Below are positions 44,101 through 52,434 of a DNA stretch of 64,000 nucleotides, in pieces. The DNA lies in NCBI GenBank assembly GCA_963638105.1, contig CAVHPP010000006.1:36499-100498 (forward strand), written 5' to 3'. The position numbers and the translations under genes are program-made. Every line of letters starts with the position of its first letter. Position 1 is the first letter of the stretch. The notes under the pieces were generated by a model. The model was not told the DNA's origin. It saw nothing but the letters and a program-made list of their open reading frames with translations, and did no database searches. The stretch is from CAG-217 sp963638105. Lineage in GTDB: Bacteria > Bacillota > Clostridia > Oscillospirales > Acutalibacteraceae.

Positions 44101-45954
44101 ACCGCCGACGAGATCCTTACCGAGGCGAAGACCAGATACACCACGCTGCTGCGTGCTTACAACGCTCTGGAGCTGAACACCTTCACCTTGACCTTTAATT
44201 ATAAGGACGCCAACGGTGATGATGCCTCCAAGACCATTAAGAATGTGGAGTACGGTGCAAACCTGAAGGCGCAGGCCGACACAGTTGATGTAACCGACTA
44301 TAAGAAAGGCGGCTACTCTTACACCTTTACCGGTTGGGATCCGGAGATCACCGATTCCATGCTGGTGACCGGTGCTGTGACTTACACCGCACAGTATAGT
44401 TCCACAATGGATAATGCCGACTTCTCCGCGCTGGACGCAGCGGTGGCCAAATTGACCACCTTGGCTGACAAGACCTATGCCGCCAGCGATTTGGAGGGCT
44501 TGGCTGCCCTCATTAAGGGCCTGACCTATTACAACTACAACACAGATCAGCGTGCAACTACCATGGGCGACAAGCAGGCGGAGATCGACGCAGAGACCGC
44601 AAAGGTCAATGCATACAGCATTACCGCTTCAACCCTGGATCTGTCCGCAGCAGAGGCCGCACTGGCCAAGGCACAGGACGGCAAGGATTCTGACGCATAT
44701 GATCTGTCTGCCATTACCGGTTTTGAATTGTACAAGACCGTGACGGTCAACGGTAAGGACATTGTGGGTATTGCCTACAAGGATATGAACAGTCTGAACG
44801 CTGCCATCCAGGCGCTGCTGGAGTCCTTACAGCCCATGACCTACAATGTGTACCTGAACGGTGCGCTGCTGGGTACTTACAATTACGGTGCCCGCATTGA
44901 AGTGAACGGTGACGGTACCGTCAGCACCAATGATGACATTGAGACGGAGACCGGCGCTGCCAAGTATGCTTGGTACTACAGTTACAACTCCGTACAGGTT
45001 ACCCAGACCACCGCACGCAAGTATATGACCACCGCACCCAGCTACGGCTTTGTGGTTAAGGGCAACACGTATCTGACCACAGAGAAGGCAGACAGCGACG
45101 CGGCCAATTATGTAGTGACTTTTGTCAACGGCATTAACGGTCATGTGTTTGATGTGGTTTACACCAGTGGCTCTGTGACCATGCCCACCGCTCCCGCTTG
45201 TGCGTTCTACACCTTCAGCGGGTATGATAACGGCGCAGCCGCCGGTTCCAAGATTAACGTAACCGGTGACATCACCATTACCGCACAGTACGATGTGACG
45301 AACATTGCCAAATTTAACATTGAGGCCGGGGATGTAAGCGGTGCTTTCGAGTACAACTCTTACATCACCACTACGGATGACTCGGCAGAGGTTTGGGTAG
45401 CCTATTACGAGGGAGGCACTACCAACAAGAATGGCGATACGGCAAATGGCTACCGCATTGTTGGTTATGGCAGCACCTTGGCTTTCCGTGCCTGCGAGGA
45501 TATTACCATCTGGGGTATGACCCTTAGCGATGTACTGGATATGTGTAGTGATCCGGAGTTCGGGACGGATGTGCTGATGGATTGTGACAGCAATTATGCT
45601 TCCTCCTCCACCCGTGATGGCATCGTAAAAGCCAGCACCAAGTTCTCCATGATCGGCAAATTTGCTCTGCCGGAGAATGCCAAGGCTGTGGAGTACGGTA
45701 TGTTGTTCACCACCGCTGCCGGCAAGACTCTGACTCTGGAGAATGCCGGCACCGACAGCAGCATTAAGCGTCTGAAGGCTTCCAAGCACACCGGTGAAAA
45801 TGATAACTACGGCCAGTATGTGGTCAGCATCAAGTCCACTTCGCTGTCCGGTTCCTATGATTTGACTTACAGATCCTATGTGACCTACACCTTGAACGGC
45901 AAGACCTATACCGTGTATGCTGACAAGGCTGTAAGCGAGACCGTGCAGTTCTAA
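41170..45954 (+). CDS. Giant secreted surface protein with FIVAR-like and beta-repeat modules
   Basis: A 1594-residue protein. A signal peptide (KTRKGKRFLSALLAAIMVLTAL, cleavage near ALAEG) is followed by long helical stretches with FIVAR-type patterns (~25-100, ~340-640, ~930-1000, ~1080-1215: TEASWTKFADALRKAKG, LLRAYNAL). These alternate with beta modules of the InlB B-repeat/Flg_new kind (~1005-1077, GYSYTFTGWDPEIT...YTAQYS; and ~1222-1375, FYTFSGYDNG...ITAQYD). A distinct C-terminal domain (~1377-1594) ends in AVSETVQF. I see no LPXTG, SLH or other anchor, so attachment is unexplained. AAGGAGG precedes the ATG at 41170. FIVAR modules often bind sugars or matrix; its role as adhesin or glycan-binding protein is inference. 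A 47-codon gene follows 18 bases downstream. Confidence 0.88.
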   Translation: MKTRKGKRFLSALLAAIMVLTALPLTALAEGPTPAKSDALITLDNAINAYESAMDGKIYADMATAYDKYMAAKQARDMYVYGGDASQDLRTAAQALTTATTEMQKTVLSSDLTYATVTDSSGATVASDYANGLLYYGGNLRFSNDVVGSWYYNDDAKQWFKIIMSDYVFLYDGTTPLRAPVQFSYEYRNEYLLNNGSTAKPRGITAVNVNNPELTVANWTVKKDQSGNIPFMSSDGTVVPTVAAASGSDSPIYWNRSTAGRNNTKQNTGSSFVTYSGTPSAPLTTIDTRFTIYDHDKNRAAIIAASQCLAGDKGGSQEKHDGHNYGYVINYAGVKEALATAKSTISNIKNYCNDAADMRSLLVAASALASVNPSDSTAYNFASNTADAASRCATDIDNARTALTNAQNALTADDDSYDQLRNVIDLTKATYTAGNDNGVYSSDNWNAFKSAYEAAYTAIMAVGSGYQPNGTVTPLAVELQQAYDALLEEAQNSRVDTTALVEAITKANDMEAYETYFTPDSYANLTGAVADAKKAVWGSEENYGVPSAALQKTDENTQIVADQTAAVLAAIPALRINHDLHITSGTHYVSWNSILASYEALDGSKYVNFDALVQAVSDAKIEMAALDNKDMTTPEQLLADYTAVLEKILTAYDALEFSFTELPNGTVATNAEHLIVGSPNSKSASGSMVNDTQISGSVALGFSFPNNAVMIRTSHEATTFNLGDMMLFFGSWRDYDHQLLFFNLNDTVTGDGETGELVARAIGAGQTPKLKDTDVDEYVTKKNIKPGNAIKTSGTTAATWELKDLYAVEVDNKTDAFAVDASGNRINDKSTNVLDIATSEASNNQGTQNVLFVHGKGGSGNFGGNTYAGAYTMSVAKDNAATKLTTTTLPTKKIYTVSGNVGAVTRLSYQPMSAWTVLRHDVQNYSVTATVVDIAYLFDLINQCSELTDSNKYTEASWTKFADALRKAKGQMAYNTMTADEILTEAKTRYTTLLRAYNALELNTFTLTFNYKDANGDDASKTIKNVEYGANLKAQADTVDVTDYKKGGYSYTFTGWDPEITDSMLVTGAVTYTAQYSSTMDNADFSALDAAVAKLTTLADKTYAASDLEGLAALIKGLTYYNYNTDQRATTMGDKQAEIDAETAKVNAYSITASTLDLSAAEAALAKAQDGKDSDAYDLSAITGFELYKTVTVNGKDIVGIAYKDMNSLNAAIQALLESLQPMTYNVYLNGALLGTYNYGARIEVNGDGTVSTNDDIETETGAAKYAWYYSYNSVQVTQTTARKYMTTAPSYGFVVKGNTYLTTEKADSDAANYVVTFVNGINGHVFDVVYTSGSVTMPTAPACAFYTFSGYDNGAAAGSKINVTGDITITAQYDVTNIAKFNIEAGDVSGAFEYNSYITTTDDSAEVWVAYYEGGTTNKNGDTANGYRIVGYGSTLAFRACEDITIWGMTLSDVLDMCSDPEFGTDVLMDCDSNYASSSTRDGIVKASTKFSMIGKFALPENAKAVEYGMLFTTAAGKTLTLENAGTDSSIKRLKASKHTGENDNYGQYVVSIKSTSLSGSYDLTYRSYVTYTLNGKTYTVYADKAVSETVQF

Positions 45955-45972
45955 GGAAGGAGGGACTTTAAG

Positions 45973-46116
45973 ATGAGAAAAAGTTATGAAGAACCGGTGA
46001 TCACCGTTCGCAAGTACCAGCTTAAGTCCGAGGATGTGGTTATGACATCCGACCCTTCAAACAACAAGGGCAACGACTTGTTTGACGATTCTGAGTATGA
46101 TGTATTCGGCAAATAA
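45973..46116 (+). CDS. 47-residue microprotein downstream of the giant secreted protein
   Basis: A short ORF with a clear ribosome site: AAGGAGGGA at 45954-45962, ~10 bases before the ATG. The protein begins MRKSYEEPVITVRKYQLK, continues EDVVMTSDP, and ends with an acidic Asn/Asp-rich tail (NDLFDDSEYDVFGK). No signal peptide, membrane helix or cysteine. The pattern YExPxIxVxKxxLxxEDVVxTSDP resembles short uncharacterised proteins I associate with anaerobe genomes, but I cannot assign a function. It lies between the giant gene and that gene's terminator, so the two are co-transcribed. Confidence 0.82.
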   Translation: MRKSYEEPVITVRKYQLKSEDVVMTSDPSNNKGNDLFDDSEYDVFGK

Positions 46117-46137
46117 GCGCTGGAATTAAAATGAATT

Positions 46138-46170
46138 CGCCGCACTGAGGCAACTCGGTGCGGCGTTTTT
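46138..46170 (+). terminator. Terminator of the giant protein-microprotein operon
   Basis: A 12-bp stem (46138-46149 with 46154-46165, one G-U pair) and five T. Confidence 0.88.
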
Positions 46171-46213
46171 CTGTTCATTTTTAGCCAAAGGAGCGCCTTT
46201 TCGCCTTTTTCGT

Positions 46214-46242
46214 TTGACTTATGATAGGGAATATATTATTAT
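46214..46242 (+). promoter_or_regulatory. Promoter of the aromatic amino-acid operon
   Basis: TTGACT (46214-46219) and TATTAT (46237-46242), 17-bp spacer. The leader of ~45 bases is too short for a T-box or long attenuator. Confidence 0.75.
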
Positions 46243-46292
46243 AGTATCTGTGATTTTGGGTTCGTAGGTACGGACGGAAAGACGGAATTCTC

Positions 46293-47120
46293 ATGACAGT
46301 ATTGATTTTAGGGCTGGGTCTGATCGGTGCCAGTCTGGCAAAAACATTGAAGAAAAACACGGCACATTGCGTGCTGGGTTGGAACCGCACCCCCAGTGTG
46401 GCTCAGCGCGCCTTGGCAGACGGCGCCATTGACGCCACCGGTACTTTGGAGGAACTGCTGCCCCAGGCAGACATTACCATTATTAACTTTTATCCGGAGG
46501 CGATTGTGCCCTTCATTTTGGAGCACAAGGACCTGTTTAAGAAAGACAGTGTGGTTACAGACTCCTGCGGGATCAAAACCAAGATCTGTCGCCAAATGGC
46601 AGCGCATAAGGATCTGCCATTTACTTTTATCGGTGCCCACCCTATGGCCGGGCGTGAGGTGTCCGGCTATGACAACAGCCTGAACAACTTGTTTGACAAC
46701 GCGTCCTTTATTTGTACCCCGGTGGACGCACCCCGCCGCAAGGTGGATGCCCTGATCGGTTTGGCAGAGGATATGGGCTTCGCCCGCACAGTGGTGACCA
46801 CCCCAGAGCATCATGATGAGATGATTGCCTTTACCTCTCAAATTGCCCATGTGCTGGCCTGCTCGTATGTGTTGTCCCCTTTGGCACCCCAGCACGCTGG
46901 CTTCAGCGCCGGCAGCTATCGGGACGTGAGCCGGGTGGCTCGCATCAATGCAGAGATGTGGGCCCAGCTATTTATTGATAATAAGGAGCCGCTGATTCGC
47001 GAGATTGATGACTTAGTTGGCAATTTGCAAAAGTTCCGCTCTGCGATTGAGGCGGAGGATGCGCCGGCACTGCGGGCGCTGATGGAACAGGGCAACCGAA
47101 TTAAGGAGGAGATCGGCTGA
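46293..47120 (+). CDS. tyrA: Prephenate dehydrogenase
   Basis: A 275-residue NAD(P)-dependent enzyme converting prephenate to 4-hydroxyphenylpyruvate for tyrosine. The Rossmann loop is GLGLIGASLA at 7-16, and the active-site segment is IGAHPMAGREVSGY. No ACT or chorismate mutase domain is attached, so feedback control by tyrosine may be weak or operate otherwise. The ribosome site is poor (GACGGAA). It is the first gene of the tyrA-aroB-aroA-aroC-pheA run and overlaps aroB by one base. Confidence 0.94.
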   Translation: MTVLILGLGLIGASLAKTLKKNTAHCVLGWNRTPSVAQRALADGAIDATGTLEELLPQADITIINFYPEAIVPFILEHKDLFKKDSVVTDSCGIKTKICRQMAAHKDLPFTFIGAHPMAGREVSGYDNSLNNLFDNASFICTPVDAPRRKVDALIGLAEDMGFARTVVTTPEHHDEMIAFTSQIAHVLACSYVLSPLAPQHAGFSAGSYRDVSRVARINAEMWAQLFIDNKEPLIREIDDLVGNLQKFRSAIEAEDAPALRALMEQGNRIKEEIG

Positions 47121-48181
47121 TGCAAAAGATCACAGTACATACCGGCAGACCGTATGATATCCTCATTGACGACGGCCTGCTGGAGCAAGCCGGTGACCTG
47201 GTGCGTCGCGTGTCCGGCGCCAAACGCATTTGCCTGATCAGCGACAGCAATGTGTACCCTCTGTACGGCAACCGGGTGGTGCAGGCGCTGGAGAGCGCAG
47301 ACTTTCAGGTGTGTACCCTGGTATTTGACGCCGGTGAGGTATCCAAGAAGCCGGAGACCGTGCTGAATATGGTGAATTATATGGCCCGGGAGGGGCTGAC
47401 GCGGGGCGACCTGGTGGTTGCGCTGGGCGGCGGTGTGTGCGGCGATATGGCCGGATTTGCGGCTGCCATTTATTTGAGGGGCATTGATTTTGTGCAGATA
47501 CCCACGACACTGCTGGCTCAGGTGGACTCCTCTGTGGGCGGCAAAACCGGCGTGGATCTGCCTATGGGCAAGAATTTGTGCGGTGCCTTTCACCAGCCGA
47601 TTTTGGTGCTGATTGATCCGCAGGTGCTGCGTACCCTGCCGGATGTGTTCTTTAGTGACGGTATGGGCGAGGTGATCAAGTACGGCTGTATCCGCTCGGC
47701 GGAGCTGTTTGCCCTGCTGGAGCAGGCCAGTGCTAAAGATCGTATTCACGAGATTATCTATGCCTGTGTGGATATGAAGCGCGTGGTGGTGGAGCATGAC
47801 GAAAAGGAAGCGGGCGAGCGCGCACTGCTGAACTTTGGGCATACCGCCGGTCACGCCATTGAAAAATTATGGAACTATCAAACGGTGACGCACGGCGCCG
47901 CTGTGGGAATCGGTATGGTGCTGGCGGCTCGTGCCGGAGAAGGTGCAGGGCTGACGGAGCCGGGCACGGCGGACCGCATTGCCACCTTACTTCAAAAATA
48001 CAACCTGCCGGTGGCGGATACCCATTCCATTGATGAAATTGTAGACGCGATGCAGGCGGATAAAAAGCGCACCGCAGACGGTATGAAGCTGGTGCTGCTG
48101 CGTAAGATCGGCGACAGCTTTATTGATCCGGTGGATCTGCCTACCCTGCGAACCATGTTCGGAGGTGGGGCATGCAAGTAA
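47120..48181 (+). CDS. aroB: 3-dehydroquinate synthase
   Basis: A 353-residue NAD- and zinc-dependent enzyme making 3-dehydroquinate from DAHP. Conserved blocks are GGGVCGDMAGFAAAIYLRG, QIPTTLLAQVDSSVGGKTGVDL and NFGHTAGHAIEKL with zinc-binding residues. TGATG couples it to tyrA. It overlaps aroA by 10 bases. DAHP synthase and dehydroquinase are not in this window. Confidence 0.96.
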   Translation: MQKITVHTGRPYDILIDDGLLEQAGDLVRRVSGAKRICLISDSNVYPLYGNRVVQALESADFQVCTLVFDAGEVSKKPETVLNMVNYMAREGLTRGDLVVALGGGVCGDMAGFAAAIYLRGIDFVQIPTTLLAQVDSSVGGKTGVDLPMGKNLCGAFHQPILVLIDPQVLRTLPDVFFSDGMGEVIKYGCIRSAELFALLEQASAKDRIHEIIYACVDMKRVVVEHDEKEAGERALLNFGHTAGHAIEKLWNYQTVTHGAAVGIGMVLAARAGEGAGLTEPGTADRIATLLQKYNLPVADTHSIDEIVDAMQADKKRTADGMKLVLLRKIGDSFIDPVDLPTLRTMFGGGACK

Positions 48182-49380
48182 AGATCACGCCGTCCCCGCT
48201 GACAGGCACCGTGCAGCTGCCGCCTTCTAAGTCCTTTGCCATTCGTGCGCTGATTTGCAGTGCGCTGGCCGGTGGTGGCTCCGTAGCGCCCTTGGGCACT
48301 TCGGCAGATATTGCAGCCACGGTTCAGGCACTGGCAGACTTAGCTGCCGGGCGGGACGAAATTTTTTGTAACGAAAGCGGCTCTTTGGTGCGCTTTTTGA
48401 TCCCGGTGGCGGCGGCTTTGGGCAAGACGGTGACCTTTACCGGCGCCGGTCGACTGCCCCGGCGCCCGCTGGACGCCTTTGCTACGCTATTGCCAAAGCA
48501 CGGTGTGCAGGTACAGACAGATGGGGGCCTGCCCTTTTCTATTACCGGCAAGCTGCGACCCGGGCAATATGAGATCGCCGGGAACGTCAGTTCTCAGTAC
48601 CTGACAGGGCTGCTGCTGGCGTTGCCGCTCTTAGACGGCGACTCGGCAGTGCTTTTAACGACGGAATTAGAGTCAAAGCCTTATATTGATATTACTTTGC
48701 AGGTGATGGCTGCCTTTGGCGTGCAGGTACGGCCTACGGATTTTGGCTACCTGGTGCGGGGCAATCAGCAGTACAAGCCTGTGAACTTTACAGTAGAAAG
48801 CGATTGGTCCCATGCGGCGTTTTTTATGGCTGCCGGCACGGTGGGGCAGGAGATAGAAATTGCCGGACTGAACCCGGCTTCTACCCAAGGGGATAAAGCC
48901 GTTTGCGGCATGATGGAGCGCTTCGGTGCCCGGGTGGAGGTGCGCGACCGTATTGTGCGGTGCTGTGGCGGCGCATTGCGCCCGGCAGAGATTGATGCTC
49001 GGGATATTCCTGATATGGTGCCTGCGCTGGCAGTGACCGCTGCCTTTGTCAAGGGTACCACCCACATTACCGGCGCCGGTCGGCTGCGGTTTAAGGAGTC
49101 GGATCGGTTGCAAAGCGTAGCGCTGAACCTGCGGGCTATGGGCGTGCAGGTGGAAGAATTGCCGGACGGGCTGGTGATCCACGGCACCGGTGCGGTGCAG
49201 GGCGGCACGGTGGACGGCTGCAACGATCATCGGATCGTGATGGCCTTTTCTGTGGCGGCGGCGTATGCTGCAGGCGACAGCGTGATTGACCAGGCGGAGA
49301 GCATTAACAAGACTTATCCTGCCTTTTTTGAAGATTTTTGTGCACTGGGAGGTAAGGCAGATGTCATCGGTAACAGGTGA
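48172..49380 (+). CDS. aroA: 3-phosphoshikimate 1-carboxyvinyltransferase (EPSP synthase)
   Basis: A 402-residue enzyme transferring enolpyruvate to shikimate 3-phosphate. Seen: PPSKSFAIRALI for the substrate Lys-Ser pair, and the C-terminal RFKESDRL and CNDHRIVMAFSVAA motifs. The usual GNAGTxxR near residue 90 reads CNESGSLVRFLIPVAAALG, as in class II-type variants. The length is slightly short but complete. Sits within the coupled aro operon. Confidence 0.94.
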   Translation: MQVKITPSPLTGTVQLPPSKSFAIRALICSALAGGGSVAPLGTSADIAATVQALADLAAGRDEIFCNESGSLVRFLIPVAAALGKTVTFTGAGRLPRRPLDAFATLLPKHGVQVQTDGGLPFSITGKLRPGQYEIAGNVSSQYLTGLLLALPLLDGDSAVLLTTELESKPYIDITLQVMAAFGVQVRPTDFGYLVRGNQQYKPVNFTVESDWSHAAFFMAAGTVGQEIEIAGLNPASTQGDKAVCGMMERFGARVEVRDRIVRCCGGALRPAEIDARDIPDMVPALAVTAAFVKGTTHITGAGRLRFKESDRLQSVALNLRAMGVQVEELPDGLVIHGTGAVQGGTVDGCNDHRIVMAFSVAAAYAAGDSVIDQAESINKTYPAFFEDFCALGGKADVIGNR

Positions 49381-50440
49381 GCAGGTACAACTGAGTATTT
49401 TTGGTGAGAGCCACGGTCCGGCTATCGGTTGTGTGATTGACGGTCTGCCTGCGGGTATCCCGGTGGATTTGGACGCCATTTATAAGGATATGGCTCGGCG
49501 TGCCCCGGGGCGTGACAAAACTGCCACCCCTCGGTTGGAAAAGGATATTCCCCACATTCTCTCCGGTGTGCTGAATGGGCGCACCACCGGTGCGCCCCTG
49601 GCTATGGAGATTACCAATGAGAATACCCGCAGCGGTGACTATGGCAATGTGGCGCTGGTACCTCGACCCTCCCACAGCGATTATCCGGCCTATGTAAAGT
49701 ACGGCGGTCGGAACGATGTGCGTGGCGGTGGCCACTTTAGCGGTCGATTGACGGCACCTTTGGTATTTGCCGGTGCGATTGCCAAGCAGTATTTGGCACA
49801 GCAGGGCGTGTTTGTGGGCGCCCATATTGCCAAGGTGGGCGGGGTAAAGGACACCCTGTTTGACCTTAATTCCATTGATAAAGAGACATTAAACCGCCTG
49901 GGCGACAGCACCTTTGCCGTGCTGAATCCGGAGGCGGAGGAGAATATGCGCGCAGTGATTGAGGCTGCCCGGCTGCAACAAAACAGTGTGGGCGGCAGCA
50001 TTGAGTGCGCAGCCATCGGTCTGCCGGTGGGGGTAGGGGGCAATATGTTCTCTACCGTGGAGAGCAAGCTCTCGGCCCTGCTGTTTGGTATTCCGGCGGT
50101 GAAGGGCGTGCAGTTTGGCCTGGGCTTTGATTTTGCCGGCGCCTTTGGTGCAGATGTGAACGACGGCTACACCGTCCGGGACGGAAAGGTGGCGCTGTTG
50201 ACCAATAATAACGGCGGCGTGCTGGGCGGTATGACCTCCGGTGCTCCCTTGGTGCTTCAGGTGGCCATAAAGCCCACGCCCTCCATCGGTCAGCCACAGC
50301 CCAGTGTGAATTTGCAGACCATGGAGCCGGAGACCCTGACCATTCACGGTCGCCACGATCCCTGTATCGTGCCTCGTGCCGTGCCGGTGGTAGAAGCTGC
50401 CGTAGCCTTTGGACTGATGGATTTGCTGCTCCAAGGATAA
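49361..50440 (+). CDS. aroC: Chorismate synthase
   Basis: A 359-residue FMNH2-dependent lyase forming chorismate. It has the N-terminal FGESHGPAIGCVIDGLPAG, RPGHAD-equivalent RPSHSDYPAYVKYGGRNDVRGGGHFSGR (read in parts), and C-terminal RHDPCIVPRAVPV. GGGAGGT precedes the ATG at 49361, which lies within the last 20 bases of aroA. Confidence 0.96.
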   Translation: MSSVTGEQVQLSIFGESHGPAIGCVIDGLPAGIPVDLDAIYKDMARRAPGRDKTATPRLEKDIPHILSGVLNGRTTGAPLAMEITNENTRSGDYGNVALVPRPSHSDYPAYVKYGGRNDVRGGGHFSGRLTAPLVFAGAIAKQYLAQQGVFVGAHIAKVGGVKDTLFDLNSIDKETLNRLGDSTFAVLNPEAEENMRAVIEAARLQQNSVGGSIECAAIGLPVGVGGNMFSTVESKLSALLFGIPAVKGVQFGLGFDFAGAFGADVNDGYTVRDGKVALLTNNNGGVLGGMTSGAPLVLQVAIKPTPSIGQPQPSVNLQTMEPETLTIHGRHDPCIVPRAVPVVEAAVAFGLMDLLLQG

Positions 50441-50477
50441 AATCAAAAAGTAAGAGAATATAAGGAATATAAAATAC

Positions 50478-51617
50478 ATGGATTTGTTGGAACTGAGAAA
50501 AGAGATCGACCGGATTGACGATCAGCTGATTCCTCTGCTGATGGCGCGCATGGATGTGTCTGAGCAGGTGGCCAAGTACAAGGTGGAGCGGGGCATTCCC
50601 GTGCTCAATGAGGAGCGGGAGCGCCAAATTCTCGACGATGTGGCAGGCAAGTGCGGCGATCGGGGCGAAACGATCAAAACTGTGTTCGCTGCCACTATGG
50701 ACGCCTCCCGTGCGCTCCAGCACAAGATGATGGACGGCGGCGCCGATTTAAGAAAAGAGATCACGGCAGCCTTGCAGGACGGTCCCATTGCTGTGGCACC
50801 CGGTGAGTGCATTGCCTGTGCCGGTGTGGAGGGCGCTTATGCGTCCATTGCCGGGGCGCAGCTGTTTCCCGGTGTGCCCATCAAATATTATAAGTATTTT
50901 GAGAATGTATTTGAGGCAGTGGACAAGGGCGAGGCACGCTACGGTATTATCCCGGTGGAGAATTCCACCGCCGGCAGTGTGCACGAGTCCTACGACCTGA
51001 TTATGAAGTACCGCTTCTTTATGGTGGGTGCCCGAGACGAAAAGATCGAGCACTGCCTGGCTGCCCACCCGGATACCCGGTATGAAGATGTGGAGAGCAT
51101 TTACAGCCATCATCAGGCGCTGACCCAGTGCAGTAATTTTATTGAGAATTTTGGCTTTACCGGTATTACTTATTCCAACACAGCGGCTGCCGCTAAGTAT
51201 GTGGCTCAGTCCGACCGGCGGGATATTGCCGCCATCTGCTCACCTACTGCGGCAAAAAAATACGGCTTGCAGGTTATGAAACGGGAGATCCAGAATATTT
51301 CTAATAACAGGACCCGGTTTGTTGTAATCTCCAAGGATATGCAGATTAGTAACGATGCGGATAAGATCTCGCTGATCTTCCGCGTGCCCCATACCACCGG
51401 GTCTTTGTACCGGGTGCTGGGCCGTTTCTCCATGGCCGGGCTAAATCTGACCAAGATTGAGAGCCGCCCTATGGGTAACGGCGAATTCAGCTATTTCTTT
51501 TATGTGGATATTATGGGCAGCGTGCGCCGAGATGTGACCTTGGACCTTTTGTGCGCGCTGTCGGACGAGTTGCCGGGCTTTAAGTTTTTGGGCAACTTCA
51601 GAGAGCAGGAGGACTGA
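50478..51617 (+). CDS. pheA: Bifunctional chorismate mutase/prephenate dehydratase
   Basis: A 379-residue P-protein. Residues 1-~85 are an AroQ chorismate mutase (LRKEIDRIDDQLIPLLMARMDVS). Residues ~105-285 are prephenate dehydratase (GVEGAYASIAG, NSTAGSVHESYDL, NNRTRFVVI). Residues ~295-375 are an ACT domain with GSLYRVLGRFSMAGLNLTKIESRP, the phenylalanine-binding ESRP motif. This predicts feedback inhibition by Phe. It ends the aromatic operon and is followed 28 bases later by a VTT-family gene. Confidence 0.96.
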   Translation: MDLLELRKEIDRIDDQLIPLLMARMDVSEQVAKYKVERGIPVLNEERERQILDDVAGKCGDRGETIKTVFAATMDASRALQHKMMDGGADLRKEITAALQDGPIAVAPGECIACAGVEGAYASIAGAQLFPGVPIKYYKYFENVFEAVDKGEARYGIIPVENSTAGSVHESYDLIMKYRFFMVGARDEKIEHCLAAHPDTRYEDVESIYSHHQALTQCSNFIENFGFTGITYSNTAAAAKYVAQSDRRDIAAICSPTAAKKYGLQVMKREIQNISNNRTRFVVISKDMQISNDADKISLIFRVPHTTGSLYRVLGRFSMAGLNLTKIESRPMGNGEFSYFFYVDIMGSVRRDVTLDLLCALSDELPGFKFLGNFREQED

Positions 51618-51645
51618 TCCTCCGCAGATAAGGGAGGTGACGCCG

Positions 51646-52416
51646 TTGAAGCAGCAAAAACGGCACAGAACCAACTTCATTTCCGGCGTGATCGCACTGG
51701 TAACGCTGGGGCTTTTGGTGTTGCTGGCTGTGGCGCTTTATAAGCACACGGAGTTGGAGGTGCGCTTTGACGCCCTCATCAGCTGGCTGCGGCGGCTGGA
51801 CGAGTCTATTGTAGGACTGGACTCGGATTTTGAGATCATTCTGTGTATTTTTGCGCTGTATGTTGCCAAGTGCCAGCTGCCGATTCCTATGGGTGTGCTG
51901 TGTGTAATTTCCGGCGTGGTGTTCCCGTTGGGGCAGGCTATGCTGATCAATATGGTGTTTTTGGCGTTCTTCTTTGCGGTTAAATACGCGGAAGGCAGTT
52001 GGATCGGCGGCGGCTGGGCCGGTATGATTCTGAATATCCGTCAAATGCGCTTTATTCGGGACTGGATTCGATTTAAGGGCAACGGTAACCCTTATGTTCT
52101 CTTTGTGTCCCGTTTGGTGCCGTCTATTCCGCTGGGTATGGTGTCCAAATATTATGGCTCCATGCACTATGACTTCCTTTATTATATTTGTCTGAGCCTG
52201 CTGGGCTTTGCGCCCCGGCTTTATATTTATACCAAAATCGGTACCGTGCTGTACAATCCGTTTTCGGCGCGGTTCATTACGCTGCTCATGATCATTGTAG
52301 GGTTCTCCGGCATTACCAGTATGGCCTTTAATATATATTACGGCCGTCGGTCCCGCCAGATGAACCAGACCCTGCTTCTATACAGCGAAAAAGAAAAATA
52401 CAAAATCGTATTATAA
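51646..52416 (+). CDS. TVP38/TMEM64 (VTT-domain) membrane protein, TTG start
   Basis: A 256-residue integral membrane protein of the DedA-related VTT family, with about six helices. Family features are the central GxxFP-like ISGVVFPLGQAMLINMV and the FVSRLVPSIPLGMVSKYYG loop. VTT proteins are linked to lipid scrambling or transport. I prefer TTG at 51646, nine bases after AGGGAGG; the GTG at 51637 directly abuts that site. It is preceded by pheA and followed by galK on the same strand. Confidence 0.85.
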   Translation: MKQQKRHRTNFISGVIALVTLGLLVLLAVALYKHTELEVRFDALISWLRRLDESIVGLDSDFEIILCIFALYVAKCQLPIPMGVLCVISGVVFPLGQAMLINMVFLAFFFAVKYAEGSWIGGGWAGMILNIRQMRFIRDWIRFKGNGNPYVLFVSRLVPSIPLGMVSKYYGSMHYDFLYYICLSLLGFAPRLYIYTKIGTVLYNPFSARFITLLMIIVGFSGITSMAFNIYYGRRSRQMNQTLLLYSEKEKYKIVL

Positions 52417-52434
52417 AATCAAAGAGGTACAATT

